DNA of 46,348 nucleotides from Candidatus Melainabacteria bacterium (GTDB taxonomy: Bacteria; Cyanobacteriota; Vampirovibrionia; 2-02-FULL-35-15), in assembly GCA_023250155.1 (NCBI GenBank), contig JAHFBG010000018.1, forward strand, positions 1 through 46,348, in the 5' to 3' direction. A program made the position numbers and the translations under genes. This document shows, piece by piece, positions 1 through 7,652 of the stretch. The first letter of the stretch is position 1. Every line of letters begins with the position of its first letter. The notes beneath the pieces are model-generated. The model saw only the letters and a program-made list of their open reading frames with translations, was not told the origin of the DNA and searched no databases.

Positions 1-1
1 T

Positions 2-73
2 GAATATGCTTTTGAGTCCGTTCAATTACAATTGCCAGGTATTACGGGTTATAGGCCCCAAAGTTCACTGTAA
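2..73 (+). CDS. 3' end of an upstream gene (partial)
   Basis: An open frame enters from the left edge and ends at TAA (71-73), giving 23 residues that end PGITGYRPQSSL. The codons and amino-acid mix look like real coding sequence, but the piece is too short to name. It points toward the minus-strand gene that follows, so the two would be convergent with about 50 bases between their stops. It could be a chance open frame. Confidence 0.35.
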   Translation, partial: EYAFESVQLQLPGITGYRPQSSL

Positions 74-122
74 CTGAGTTTCAGCCTTTTATTCGAGACT
101 ATTTGTCAAAGTCGAGATAAAA

Positions 123-1235
123 CTATTCTTCACTGTCTAATCTCTGCTTTAACTTTTCTCCATAGACTTCTACTAATTCTTTAGGTAAATCAGATTCACT
201 TATAGCATTATCTATAGATCTATTTAAATTTTCTTTAAAAGAATCACCTTGCAAAGAATTTGTAACTGCACCTTCTAGTGCCAAGACATTTGGGTCATCT
301 TCTTTTACTCCCTTGTTTTTAAGTCTTTCTCCAACTGTATTTAATAAACCATCTGCAAAACCAGTATCACCGACAGTACTTGACATTGCCTCATCTAATT
401 TTTGAGAGAAATTATTGCCTTGAAATATATTGGTAACGGTTTGTTTGACTGCACTTACTCCGGCTTCCCCTACGAGATCTTTTCCTACAAGAGAACCCAC
501 AGTATTTTTAGCAATTTTTCTCCCTGTACTATTGTTTTCAAGAGCCTCTAAAATTATGCTTGTCCAATACTCTATTAATTTATTAGTTCGTAAGACTTCT
601 ATGAAAGCTGCTCTACCAATAGAACCATCACTTCCTGCACGAGTTAGTTGTTCTACAATCGGCTCTGCTAGTGTTTTTCTAATAGCTTTCAATTCTTCAA
701 TAAAAGGTTGAACAGCTTTCTTTTCTGTATCTATGTGTTTTAATGTAACATATAATAAATTATGAATATCTTCTACAAGATCATCCTCTTTATTACGGCT
801 GGTTCGCACCCCTTCTTCACAGTATGCAATGCCTTCTTTTTCAACAAATTCTCTTAAGGTTTTTTCAACCCCAGGAAGATCTTTTTTTTCTAATTGCTGA
901 ATTCTTTTTATGTTAGAAGCTAGTTCTCTATTGGTTTTTTGTAACTTGAAGCTACTTGAAATTATTTTTGTAGCTGCTACCCCTAAGACCCCTCCACTAG
1001 CAAAGTCAATTGCATGATCTATGGTAATAGCAGGTAGTCCAATTGTGTTTGTAATTTCTTTAGGCAAGATTACATTATCTTCTTGTTGTGGATCTATGTT
1101 AGGAATATCTCCTTGATTATGATTTTTAACTGCGTGTCTTGCGTTTTCTCTACCATAAGCAAGCAACCCTCCACCCATAACAAATGTTGTTAAGTTAGTT
1201 ATTCCACTAACGATAAAATTTCTTCTTGTTTGCAT
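123..1235 (-). CDS. Membrane-anchored protein of unknown function with duplicated C-terminal segment
   Basis: I do not recognise the family. The 370-residue protein begins with TRRNFIVSG followed by a hydrophobic stretch (residues 8-27), which resembles a twin-arginine signal or anchor. A second Gly/Ala-rich hydrophobic stretch lies at about 78-94, followed by a Lys/Glu-rich, probably coiled-coil region (95-135). The C-terminal third holds two related segments of about 50 residues: VTNIFQG-NNF then VTNSLQG-DSF, each followed by an acidic helix and an 'L..VGERLK / VYGEKLK' tail. A weak AGAGG lies about 13 nt before the ATG. The layout of an N-terminal hydrophobic pair plus a long soluble part recurs in the genes at 20805 and 25245. 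It may be an envelope protein of a lineage-specific set; function unknown. Confidence 0.75.
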   Translation of the reverse strand: MQTRRNFIVSGITNLTTFVMGGGLLAYGRENARHAVKNHNQGDIPNIDPQQEDNVILPKEITNTIGLPAITIDHAIDFASGGVLGVAATKIISSSFKLQKTNRELASNIKRIQQLEKKDLPGVEKTLREFVEKEGIAYCEEGVRTSRNKEDDLVEDIHNLLYVTLKHIDTEKKAVQPFIEELKAIRKTLAEPIVEQLTRAGSDGSIGRAAFIEVLRTNKLIEYWTSIILEALENNSTGRKIAKNTVGSLVGKDLVGEAGVSAVKQTVTNIFQGNNFSQKLDEAMSSTVGDTGFADGLLNTVGERLKNKGVKEDDPNVLALEGAVTNSLQGDSFKENLNRSIDNAISESDLPKELVEVYGEKLKQRLDSEE

Positions 1236-1362
1236 TTTTGCACCATGCCTCTTAGTCTTTCTATTTAAGCGTGTTATATAGACACGATATTTTTAACTTA
1301 ATGCTTATACTACTAAAATCAAAGGATTAATTCAACGATAAATAATAAAAGTTAAAATATTA

Positions 1363-1434
1363 ATGTGTTGATATGTTAATGTCTGTACATACGTACAGAT
1401 GTACATCTACACATCTGAACATCTGAACATTCAT
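1363..1434. repeat. Array of 8-bp units upstream of purC-purS
   Basis: Nine consecutive 8-base units fit without gaps. The first three carry an ATGT core (for example ATGTGTTG, ATGTCTGT) and the later ones an ACAT core (ACATACGT, ACATCTAC, ACATCTGA twice, ACATTCAT). Because ATGT is the reverse complement of ACAT, the array is an inverted arrangement around about 1387. It ends 16 nt before the purC-purS ATG and covers the likely -35 region. A similar array precedes purD. Confidence 0.8.
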
Positions 1435-1438
1435 CAGT

Positions 1439-1444
1439 TAAAAT
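1439..1444 (+). promoter_or_regulatory. Probable -10 box of a leaderless purC-purS mRNA
   Basis: TAAAAT is separated by 6 nt from the ATG at 1451, and no Shine-Dalgarno sequence is present. The expected transcription start would fall on or next to the A of ATG. The -35 position (about 1416-1421, TGAACA) lies inside the octamer array. Confidence 0.45.
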
Positions 1445-1450
1445 ATAACT

Positions 1451-2461
1451 ATGCCATCATTAAGTACAAAACCCATCTACACAGGTAAAGCCAAAGACAT
1501 TTTTGAGACAGAAGAAGAAAATACACTTAGAGCTTTTTTTAGAGACAGTGCCACTGCTTTTAATGCTCAAAAAAAAGGTGAGATTCAAAACAAAGGAAAA
1601 ATCAATGCAACTATTTCTACTCTTTTATTTCAACTTCTAGAAGAACATGGCATTAAAACCCACTTCATAAAACAAATTTCAGAAAATGAGCTCTTAATTA
1701 AAAGAGTAAAAATTATTCCACTTGAAGTAATCGTTAGAAATATTACAGCAGGTAGTTTGTGTAAAAGACTTGGTATAAAAGAAGGAAGGGTTTTAAAATC
1801 ACCTATAGTAGAGTTTAGTTATAAAGATGATGCTCTTGGTGATCCACTTCTAACAAGGTCTTATATTATAAATGCTTTAGAGATTTCAGATGAAAAAACT
1901 TTAAATCAAATTTCTCAAATAACACTAAAAATAAATGAGATTTTTAAAGACTTCTTTCTAAAGGTAGGGATTAAGGTCGTTGACTTTAAACTTGAATATG
2001 GCTTTGACAAAGATGGAGATTTGCTTTTAGCTGATGAATTGTCACCAGACAATTTTAGATTTTGGGATGCAAAGACAAATGAAAAATTAGATAAAGATAG
2101 ATTCAGGCAAGACCTTGGAAATGTAGAAGGCGCTTATACAGAGATGTTAAAAAGAGTGAAAGAAGGATTAAACAATAAAAATCCTCAATTCTCAATTCTC
2201 AATTCTCAATTTTTCATTGTTCGTGTTCAGGTTCTTCCTAAGAAAGATATCCTAGACCCACAAGGTCAAGCAGTAGAAAAAGCATTAAAATCACTTGGTT
2301 ATAATGAAGTGAAAGATTTGAAAATCGGGAAAGAAATTGTTTTTCAAATCAATTCTGATTCACAACAACATGCACAAGAAAAAGTCAAAGAAATGTGTGA
2401 CAAGCTTTTAGCAAATCCAGTCATTGAAGACTATACAGTAGAAATAGACTCTAGTTATTAG
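1451..2461 (+). CDS. purC: PurC-PurS fusion: SAICAR synthase joined to the PurS subunit of FGAM synthase
   Basis: Residues 1-238 are phosphoribosylaminoimidazole-succinocarboxamide synthase (aspartate + CAIR + ATP to SAICAR): YTGKAKDIF near the start, EVIVRNITAGSLCKR at about 92-106 and LLLADELSPDNFRFWD at 191-206. Residues 255-334 are a complete PurS domain (VRVQVLPKKDILDPQG..., ending VIEDYTVEID), normally a separate protein of about 80 residues that assembles with PurL and PurQ. The linker (about 244-254) is encoded by tandem 7-bp repeats. Joining step 8 of the purine pathway to a subunit for step 4 in one chain is unusual. The reading frame is continuous with good codon use, so this is not a frameshift artefact. 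It converges with the next gene, overlapping by 11 nt at the stops. Expression is probably controlled through the octamer array upstream. Confidence 0.95.
   Translation: MPSLSTKPIYTGKAKDIFETEEENTLRAFFRDSATAFNAQKKGEIQNKGKINATISTLLFQLLEEHGIKTHFIKQISENELLIKRVKIIPLEVIVRNITAGSLCKRLGIKEGRVLKSPIVEFSYKDDALGDPLLTRSYIINALEISDEKTLNQISQITLKINEIFKDFFLKVGIKVVDFKLEYGFDKDGDLLLADELSPDNFRFWDAKTNEKLDKDRFRQDLGNVEGAYTEMLKRVKEGLNNKNPQFSILNSQFFIVRVQVLPKKDILDPQGQAVEKALKSLGYNEVKDLKIGKEIVFQINSDSQQHAQEKVKEMCDKLLANPVIEDYTVEIDSSY
2186..2213 (+). repeat. 7-bp tandem repeat in the PurC/PurS linker
   Basis: Three perfect copies of CAATTCT are followed by CAATTTT, exactly at the junction between the PurC and PurS domains. 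Because 7 is not a multiple of 3, loss or gain of one copy would shift the frame; three copies equal 21 nt and keep it. Confidence 0.9.
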
Positions 2462-3608
2462 TTACAATCTCTTCTTTTTCAGGATCTAATTCATATAGCT
2501 TTTTAATTGTATTTTTATCTCTGTCAGACAATTTTAATTCTTTTACTTCACCATCAAACATTAAGTCATCAGGATTTGGGCTGAAGCCCCAGAGCCCAAG
2601 TACATGTCCTACTTCTCTTGCTGCAATTATTTTTATTTTTTTCAATTGATCGTCAGAAGATAGTGTTGATAATGGTTCAAGAGGTATTGCAATTTGTGCT
2701 TGATAATAAATAAAAGGACTAATCATTATCACACCAAGTACCCTAAAGTTTTTTTTATCTCTAATAATTGGAAAACTTTGTGCATCTATTTGAGAGGCCA
2801 ATGGATTGTTTGGGCTTCCTTTAACTTTAAATCTTGATGGAAACACTACTTTTACTTGAGCTTGATCTATAACCGCAGATTCTTTTTTCTTGGCTTCTTT
2901 CTCTGATAAATTTTTTGGTGTTTCATTGTCAAGAACTTCAAATTTTAAATCAGGAAGGGCTTCTTGCCACATCATTGCTCCTTCTAAAAATGCACCTTGA
3001 AATTCATTCCTATAATTTTCTACTCCATTAGTAGGATAAAAATAAATTTTTAATGGTTTATCATTACTTAAATCCCACCTGACATAGTGTTCTTTTCCTT
3101 GGTGTTTTGTTTTTACTAAAGACAAATAATTGTCTTCTTTTAACTTATCTTCTCCAAGCCGTAACAAATGAGTTAAATATTTAACTGTCTCTTCTACGCT
3201 TTGTCTATCAGGAGCTTCTCTAGGAGCTAGTTTTAAATAGTTTTTATAGGATTCAAGAGATTTACTATATTCCTGTAGACTGTCATAAGCCTGGCCTAAA
3301 CCTAAATAAACTACCCATAAACTAGAATCTATCTTCAAAGCATCATTCCATAAGGCTATAGCTGACAAGGCACTCTTAGACTCCCATTGTTTTACAGCAT
3401 CATTAAACTTTAAAATAGCTTCTTTTTTATAAGATTTCTCTGATATTTCTAATGATGAATTGCTTGTACTGCTTTGATTAGTACTATTTAGATTTTCTTG
3501 GGTTTTTATATCATTTTTTGCACAGGTATTCGTAATACAGGTTAAGAAAATTAAGGTTAAAAATGTTATAGAAATTAGTTTTAAATTGATATTCAAGAGG
3601 TACAACAC
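2451..3608 (-). CDS. TPR-containing matrixin-like lipoprotein with degenerate zinc site
   Basis: The N-terminus is a signal peptide ending in ITNTC-AKN, a plausible lipobox, so the protein is probably a lipoprotein outside the cytoplasmic membrane. Residues about 65-150 form TPR-like helices (ALKIDSSLWVVYLGLGQAY, then YKNYLKLAP). The C-terminal region (about 170-385) resembles peptidases of the matrixin/metzincin type: AAREVGHVLGLWG at about 329-341, then DDLMF at 347-351 in the Met-turn position. The expected HExxHxxGxxH is here RExxHxxGxxG: the first His is Arg and the third is Gly. It is therefore probably inactive as a zinc protease, perhaps a binding or scaffold protein. Its 3' end overlaps that of purC-purS by 11 nt. 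Confidence 0.75.
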   Translation of the reverse strand: MLYLLNINLKLISITFLTLIFLTCITNTCAKNDIKTQENLNSTNQSSTSNSSLEISEKSYKKEAILKFNDAVKQWESKSALSAIALWNDALKIDSSLWVVYLGLGQAYDSLQEYSKSLESYKNYLKLAPREAPDRQSVEETVKYLTHLLRLGEDKLKEDNYLSLVKTKHQGKEHYVRWDLSNDKPLKIYFYPTNGVENYRNEFQGAFLEGAMMWQEALPDLKFEVLDNETPKNLSEKEAKKKESAVIDQAQVKVVFPSRFKVKGSPNNPLASQIDAQSFPIIRDKKNFRVLGVIMISPFIYYQAQIAIPLEPLSTLSSDDQLKKIKIIAAREVGHVLGLWGFSPNPDDLMFDGEVKELKLSDRDKNTIKKLYELDPEKEEIVTNN

Positions 3609-3702
3609 CGCCCTACCTGTTTATATTTCTTAACATGCGTTATATTAGTCTCATTCATAGAAAAGTATAGCTCAAGAGGATTTATAAAAGAGGAATTAAT
3701 TT

Positions 3703-4485
3703 ATGGAAGCTGTTATAAAAACACAAAATGAAGCAGGACAAAGTTTACAAGCCCAAACGACACAAGCTGAAAGAGAACCCAGAACAAAAGTTTTAGTTGT
3801 CGATGATGAAACAGCCATTAGGAGAATACTTGAGACACGTTTAAAATTATCAGGTTACCAAGTAGATATAGCAGTTGATGGTGAAGAAGCCATTGAAAAA
3901 TTTAATACTTGCCACCCAGACATAGTTATTCTAGATATTATGCTTCCTAAGGTTGACGGTTTTGCTGTATGCAAAGAAATTAGATCATATTCTGAAGTAC
4001 CTGTAATCATCCTTACAGCAGTAACTGATGTAGCAGATAGGATTAAAGGTCTTGAACTAGGTGCAGATGATTATGTGACTAAACCATTTAGTCCAAATGA
4101 ACTTGAGTCAAGAATAAAAGCTGTCCTTAGAAGAGTTACAGACAGACCAATGGAACAAAACATTGGACAATCAAACAATGTAGTTGTAATTGGAAATTTA
4201 AAAATTGATACAAGCAAAAGACAAGTTTATAAAAACAATGAAAGAATTCGCTTAACAGGGATGGAGTTTAATTTGTTAGAGCTTCTTGTAAGCAATTCAG
4301 GAAAACCATATTCACGAGCTGAGATATTACAACAAGTCTGGTCATATCCAGCAGATCATAGAATTGATACAAGAGTTGTTGATGTACACATAAGCAGATT
4401 ACGATCAAAATTAGAAGAAGACCCTACAAATCCAGAACTCATTCTTACATCACGTGGTACTGGGTACATGTTTCAGAAGATTTAG
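3703..4485 (+). CDS. rpaB: OmpR/PhoB-family response regulator, RpaB-like
   Basis: The 260-residue DNA-binding response regulator has a receiver domain at about 28-142 (VLVVDDET, the phospho-acceptor Asp in VILDIMLPK, the Lys in DYVTKPFSP) and an OmpR-type winged helix at about 160-258 (LTGMEFNLLELLVSNSGKPYSR ... VDVHISRLRSKLE ... SRGTGYMFQKI). The sequence is close to cyanobacterial RpaB (Ycf27), including the 'tsRGtGYmFQ' ending. In Cyanobacteria RpaB works with the kinase NblS (Hik33) on stress and light-related genes; no kinase is encoded next to it here, so what it senses is unknown. About 25 poorly conserved residues precede the receiver domain. A purine-rich AGAGGAATT precedes ATG. The gene stands alone between a divergent gene and argH. 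Confidence 0.9.
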   Translation: MEAVIKTQNEAGQSLQAQTTQAEREPRTKVLVVDDETAIRRILETRLKLSGYQVDIAVDGEEAIEKFNTCHPDIVILDIMLPKVDGFAVCKEIRSYSEVPVIILTAVTDVADRIKGLELGADDYVTKPFSPNELESRIKAVLRRVTDRPMEQNIGQSNNVVVIGNLKIDTSKRQVYKNNERIRLTGMEFNLLELLVSNSGKPYSRAEILQQVWSYPADHRIDTRVVDVHISRLRSKLEEDPTNPELILTSRGTGYMFQKI

Positions 4486-4508
4486 AGATTTTGTGTAACC
4501 AATTATAG

Positions 4509-4538
4509 AGTAGAGACATTGCGTGCAACGTCTCTACT
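4509..4538. repeat. 28-30 bp palindrome of cyanobacterial type between rpaB-like gene and argH
   Basis: Two 14-base arms, AGTAGAGACATTGC and GCAACGTCTCTACT, flank a 2-base centre and pair with one mismatch. No T-tract follows, so it is not a standard terminator. From memory it matches a palindrome (GTAGAGACGTTGC core) common in filamentous cyanobacterial intergenic regions. It ends 19 nt before the argH ATG. Confidence 0.8.
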
Positions 4539-4557
4539 GCGTTAACATATTTATTAC

Positions 4558-5955
4558 ATGGCTAATGATACAAAAAAACTTTGGTCTGGACGTTTTAAAG
4601 AAGGCTCAGCAAATCTTCTTGATTATTTTAATTCCAGCTTGTACTTTGACAAAAAACTATATAAGGAAGACATTATTTGCTCTGTTGCACATGCAAAAAT
4701 GCTAGCTAAGTGCAATATTATTTCACAAGAAGAGTCTGAAGAAATAATACATGGCTTAAATAAAATACTTACAGAAATTGAGGAAGATAAAACAGAGTGG
4801 TTTAAAAAAAATAAGAGTGAGGATATACACTCAGCCATTGAATCCAGATTAATTAATACCGTTGGCGAAACAGGAAAAAAATTACATACAGGAAGAAGCA
4901 GAAATGATCAGGTGATAAATGATGTACGGTTCTGGCTAAAAGGAGAGATTAAAGAAATTATCACTCACTTAAAGCACCTAAGAATTACTTTCATAAATCT
5001 TGCAAGAGAACATTTAAAAACTATTCTTCCTGGCTATACACACCTACAACAAGCACAGCCAATAACTCTTGGACATTATTTTTTATCATATGAGCAAAAA
5101 TTACTACGTGATATTAAAAGATTTGATCAAAATTTAAAATCAACAAATGTTCTAACCCTAGGTTCAGGAGCCCTAGCAGGTACTTCCTATCCTATAGATA
5201 GAGAGTTTGTAGCACGTGAATTAGGCTTTGAAGAAATATCATCTAATAGTATTGATGCTGTTTCTGATAGAGACTTTGTAGCTGAATGTCTATTCAATAT
5301 TTCTTTACTAAGTGTTCATCTTAGTCAATGGGCAGAAGAAATGGTTTTATGGAATAGTGATGAGTTTAAGTTCATAACTATCTCAGATGCTTATGCTACT
5401 GGAAGTAGTATGATGCCACAAAAGAAAAATCCTGATATTCCCGAATTGATTAGGGGTAAAACGGGAAGATTTATTGGTAATTTAGTGGGGATGTTAACCA
5501 CTCTAAAAGGTATACCACAAGCTTATAACAAAGATCTTCAAGAAGATAAAGAGTTGCTTTTTGACTCTATTGATAATATAAAAATAGTCTTAGAAATAGC
5601 AAACGAGTTCCTACAAAACATAACCTTTGAAAGGCATAGAATGTATGAGGCTGCTAGCAATAGCTTTATAAATGCTACAGATGTTGCAGATTATCTTACA
5701 AAAAAAGGAGTTCCATTTAGAATTGCACATGAGGTAGTGGGAAAAATTGTGGCCTATTGTATTGAAAGAAAAAGATTATTTAAAGATTTAAGTTTAAGTG
5801 AGTGGAATAGTTTTCATGAGCTTTTTGGAGATGATATAGTAAATCAAATAATGCTTGAATCATGTGTAGAGTCTAAAAATGTTTATGGAGGAACTGCTCC
5901 ACAACAAGTTATAAATGCCATAGGAAGGGCAGAAGGAGAACACTATGAAGACTAA
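4558..5955 (+). CDS. argH: Argininosuccinate lyase
   Basis: This cytoplasmic enzyme of the fumarase/aspartase superfamily splits argininosuccinate into arginine and fumarate, the last step of arginine synthesis. The 465-residue length is normal. The start WSGRFKEG, the HTGRSRNDQV motif, the PGYTHLQQAQP motif and the superfamily signature GSSMMPQKKNPD (282-293, with the catalytic Ser in the flexible loop) are all present. No Shine-Dalgarno sequence precedes the ATG, which follows a palindrome. It is the first gene of a dense run: a 30-residue ORF overlaps its 3' end by 11 nt and leads into the nucleotidyltransferase gene. Confidence 0.97.
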   Translation: MANDTKKLWSGRFKEGSANLLDYFNSSLYFDKKLYKEDIICSVAHAKMLAKCNIISQEESEEIIHGLNKILTEIEEDKTEWFKKNKSEDIHSAIESRLINTVGETGKKLHTGRSRNDQVINDVRFWLKGEIKEIITHLKHLRITFINLAREHLKTILPGYTHLQQAQPITLGHYFLSYEQKLLRDIKRFDQNLKSTNVLTLGSGALAGTSYPIDREFVARELGFEEISSNSIDAVSDRDFVAECLFNISLLSVHLSQWAEEMVLWNSDEFKFITISDAYATGSSMMPQKKNPDIPELIRGKTGRFIGNLVGMLTTLKGIPQAYNKDLQEDKELLFDSIDNIKIVLEIANEFLQNITFERHRMYEAASNSFINATDVADYLTKKGVPFRIAHEVVGKIVAYCIERKRLFKDLSLSEWNSFHELFGDDIVNQIMLESCVESKNVYGGTAPQQVINAIGRAEGEHYED

Positions 5956-6037
5956 TTCACTTTCACCAAATAAAATGACGCTTGGTGGATATGTTAAAAC
6001 CCTGTCTAAAGCATTGATGAAAGAATTTACATCTTGA
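5945..6037 (+). CDS. Small ORF (30 aa) bridging argH and the nucleotidyltransferase gene
   Basis: The ATG at 5945 lies inside the last codons of argH (11-nt overlap). The frame runs to TGA at 6035-6037, which overlaps the TTG start of the next gene as TTGA. The peptide starts MKTNSLSPNKMTLGGYVKTL and ends KEFTS, basic and partly amphipathic. Overlap at both ends is the usual geometry of translational coupling, so the ORF may be translated in its own right or simply carry ribosomes to the weak TTG start. I recognise no family; a chance ORF is possible. Confidence 0.45.
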   Translation: MKTNSLSPNKMTLGGYVKTLSKALMKEFTS

Positions 6038-7125
6038 AAAATAAAGCTCACAACCAAGCCATGATACTAGCAGCTGGAGTAGGCTCAAGACTAGATCCGC
6101 TTACTTCACAAATACCAAAACCACTTTGTCCTATACTTGGAAAGCCTGTCATGGAACACATAATAACCTTATGTACAAATCATGGTTTTACTAATCTTTC
6201 TGCAAATACCCATGTAATGTCAGAGAAGGTAAGTGAACATTTTAAAAATCTCAATGGTGCCACTTTAAATCTAGTATATGAAAAAGAACTTACAGGTGTA
6301 GCTGGTGGTGTTAGAAGCTGTAGGAGTTTTCTAACCAATGATGTAGTACTTGTCATTATGGGAGATGCTCTTACTGATATTGATTTAAGCTACTTATATG
6401 AAGCACATATAAATAGTAACTGTGCAGTTACTATAGGAATAAAAGAAGTAGAAGATACTACTCAGTATGGCGTTGCTGTACTTGATAAAAATAATAGAGT
6501 TGTTTCATTTCAGGAAAAACCTAAGCGAGAAGATGCAAAAAGTAATCTTGCAAATACAGGGATTTATTTTTTCAATCAAAGCATATTAGATGAAATCCCA
6601 CCACAAACTGAAGTATTAAAGTATGATATAGCAACTGATTTATTTCAAAGATTAATGTCAAAAAACATTCCAATGCAAGGAATAAACATAAATGCATACT
6701 GGGCTGATATAGGTACTTTAAAGCAATACCATCAAAGCATAAAAGATGTTTTAGAAGGAAAAGTAAAAATCACAATTGATGCTGAAAAAACACCTTATGG
6801 ATTTAAAGGATCTAGTGTACAAATTGATCCTTCTGTACAAATCAAAGGTAAAGCATATATTGGAAAAAATGTAAAAATTGGTCCCAATGTGGTTTTAAAG
6901 GGTTCAGTATACATTGAAAAGGATTGTGTATTAGAAGCCAATTCTTATATTGATAATTCTATTATTTGGTCTGATTCATATATTGGCAATGATGTAAAAA
7001 TTATAAATAGTATATTAGGAAATAACTGTAAGGTAAGTAATGGCATTGAAATGATTGCAAATTCTGTATGGGCTCCAAAAACCCTTATTGAAAAGGATTC
7101 AAAACCAAATGTGGTTTTAAAATAA
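6034..7125 (+). CDS. Sugar-phosphate nucleotidyltransferase with left-handed beta-helix tail
   Basis: It forms an NDP-sugar from a sugar 1-phosphate and an NTP; mannose-1-phosphate guanylyltransferase or glucose-1-phosphate thymidylyl/uridylyltransferase are the likely options, and the sugar cannot be read from the sequence. The N-terminal transferase domain (about 9-240) has AMILAAGVGSRLDPLTSQIPKPL, VIMGDALTD for metal binding and the EKP motif in VVSFQEKPKR. The C-terminal part (about 265-350) is a run of hexapeptide repeats (I-G-K-N-V-K-I-G-P-N pattern), typical of trimer-forming left-handed helices. I chose the TTG start at 6034 because its first base triplet overlaps the stop of the small ORF; the next candidate, ATG at 6061, would cut close to the nucleotide loop. 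rimM follows after 2 nt. Confidence 0.85.
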   Translation: MKNKAHNQAMILAAGVGSRLDPLTSQIPKPLCPILGKPVMEHIITLCTNHGFTNLSANTHVMSEKVSEHFKNLNGATLNLVYEKELTGVAGGVRSCRSFLTNDVVLVIMGDALTDIDLSYLYEAHINSNCAVTIGIKEVEDTTQYGVAVLDKNNRVVSFQEKPKREDAKSNLANTGIYFFNQSILDEIPPQTEVLKYDIATDLFQRLMSKNIPMQGININAYWADIGTLKQYHQSIKDVLEGKVKITIDAEKTPYGFKGSSVQIDPSVQIKGKAYIGKNVKIGPNVVLKGSVYIEKDCVLEANSYIDNSIIWSDSYIGNDVKIINSILGNNCKVSNGIEMIANSVWAPKTLIEKDSKPNVVLK

Positions 7126-7127
7126 AA

Positions 7128-7625
7128 ATGTTTCTAGTCGGCACAATTGTTGGTACATTTGGAAATAAAGGAGATGTTAAAGTAAATCCTTTAATACATC
7201 CTGCTGATTGTCTTCTAGAATTAAAGTCGATAATAGTAGAAGATTCAGATAGTAGAAAACAAGAGTTTAGAGTTGTAAGATCTAAAAAACATAAAAACAT
7301 TTATATATTTTCCCTTGAAGGTATTGATGACATGACTATTGCAGAAAATTTATCTGGATTACAAATTTATGTATCTAGTATAAAATTTAAAGAGCTTAAT
7401 AAAAATGAGTACTATTTCCATGACTTAGAAGGATTAACTGTATTGTCTACAAATGGTGACTTAGTCGGAAGGGTAGATCATATTCTACTTGGTGGCAATG
7501 ATCTTCTTGTTATCAAGAGCGAAGATGGAAAAGAAATTATGATTCCTTTCGTAGATGAATTAGTCCCTGAAGTGAATTTAAGTGAAAAAACAATTACTAT
7601 AAACTTAATAGAAGGATTAATATAA
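7128..7625 (+). CDS. rimM: 16S rRNA processing protein RimM
   Basis: RimM binds ribosomal protein S19 and helps 30S head maturation. The 165 residues match the family: the start FLVGTIVGTFGNKGDVKVNPL is the RimM N-terminal beta-barrel, and the C-terminal PRC-barrel has EYYFHDLEGLTVLSTNGD, VDHILLGGNDLLVIK and IPFVDELVPEVNL. It lies 2 nt after the nucleotidyltransferase gene, so it is probably translated by coupling. Its usual partners trmD, rpsP and rplS are not next to it. Confidence 0.93.
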   Translation: MFLVGTIVGTFGNKGDVKVNPLIHPADCLLELKSIIVEDSDSRKQEFRVVRSKKHKNIYIFSLEGIDDMTIAENLSGLQIYVSSIKFKELNKNEYYFHDLEGLTVLSTNGDLVGRVDHILLGGNDLLVIKSEDGKEIMIPFVDELVPEVNLSEKTITINLIEGLI

Positions 7626-7652
7626 AGATATAGGTGGTAGAAAATAGTTGAC

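Noticed and set aside
1363..1434. Octamer array as a CRISPR array
   Set aside because: Units are 8 bp with no spacer-length sequence between them, and there are no cas genes.
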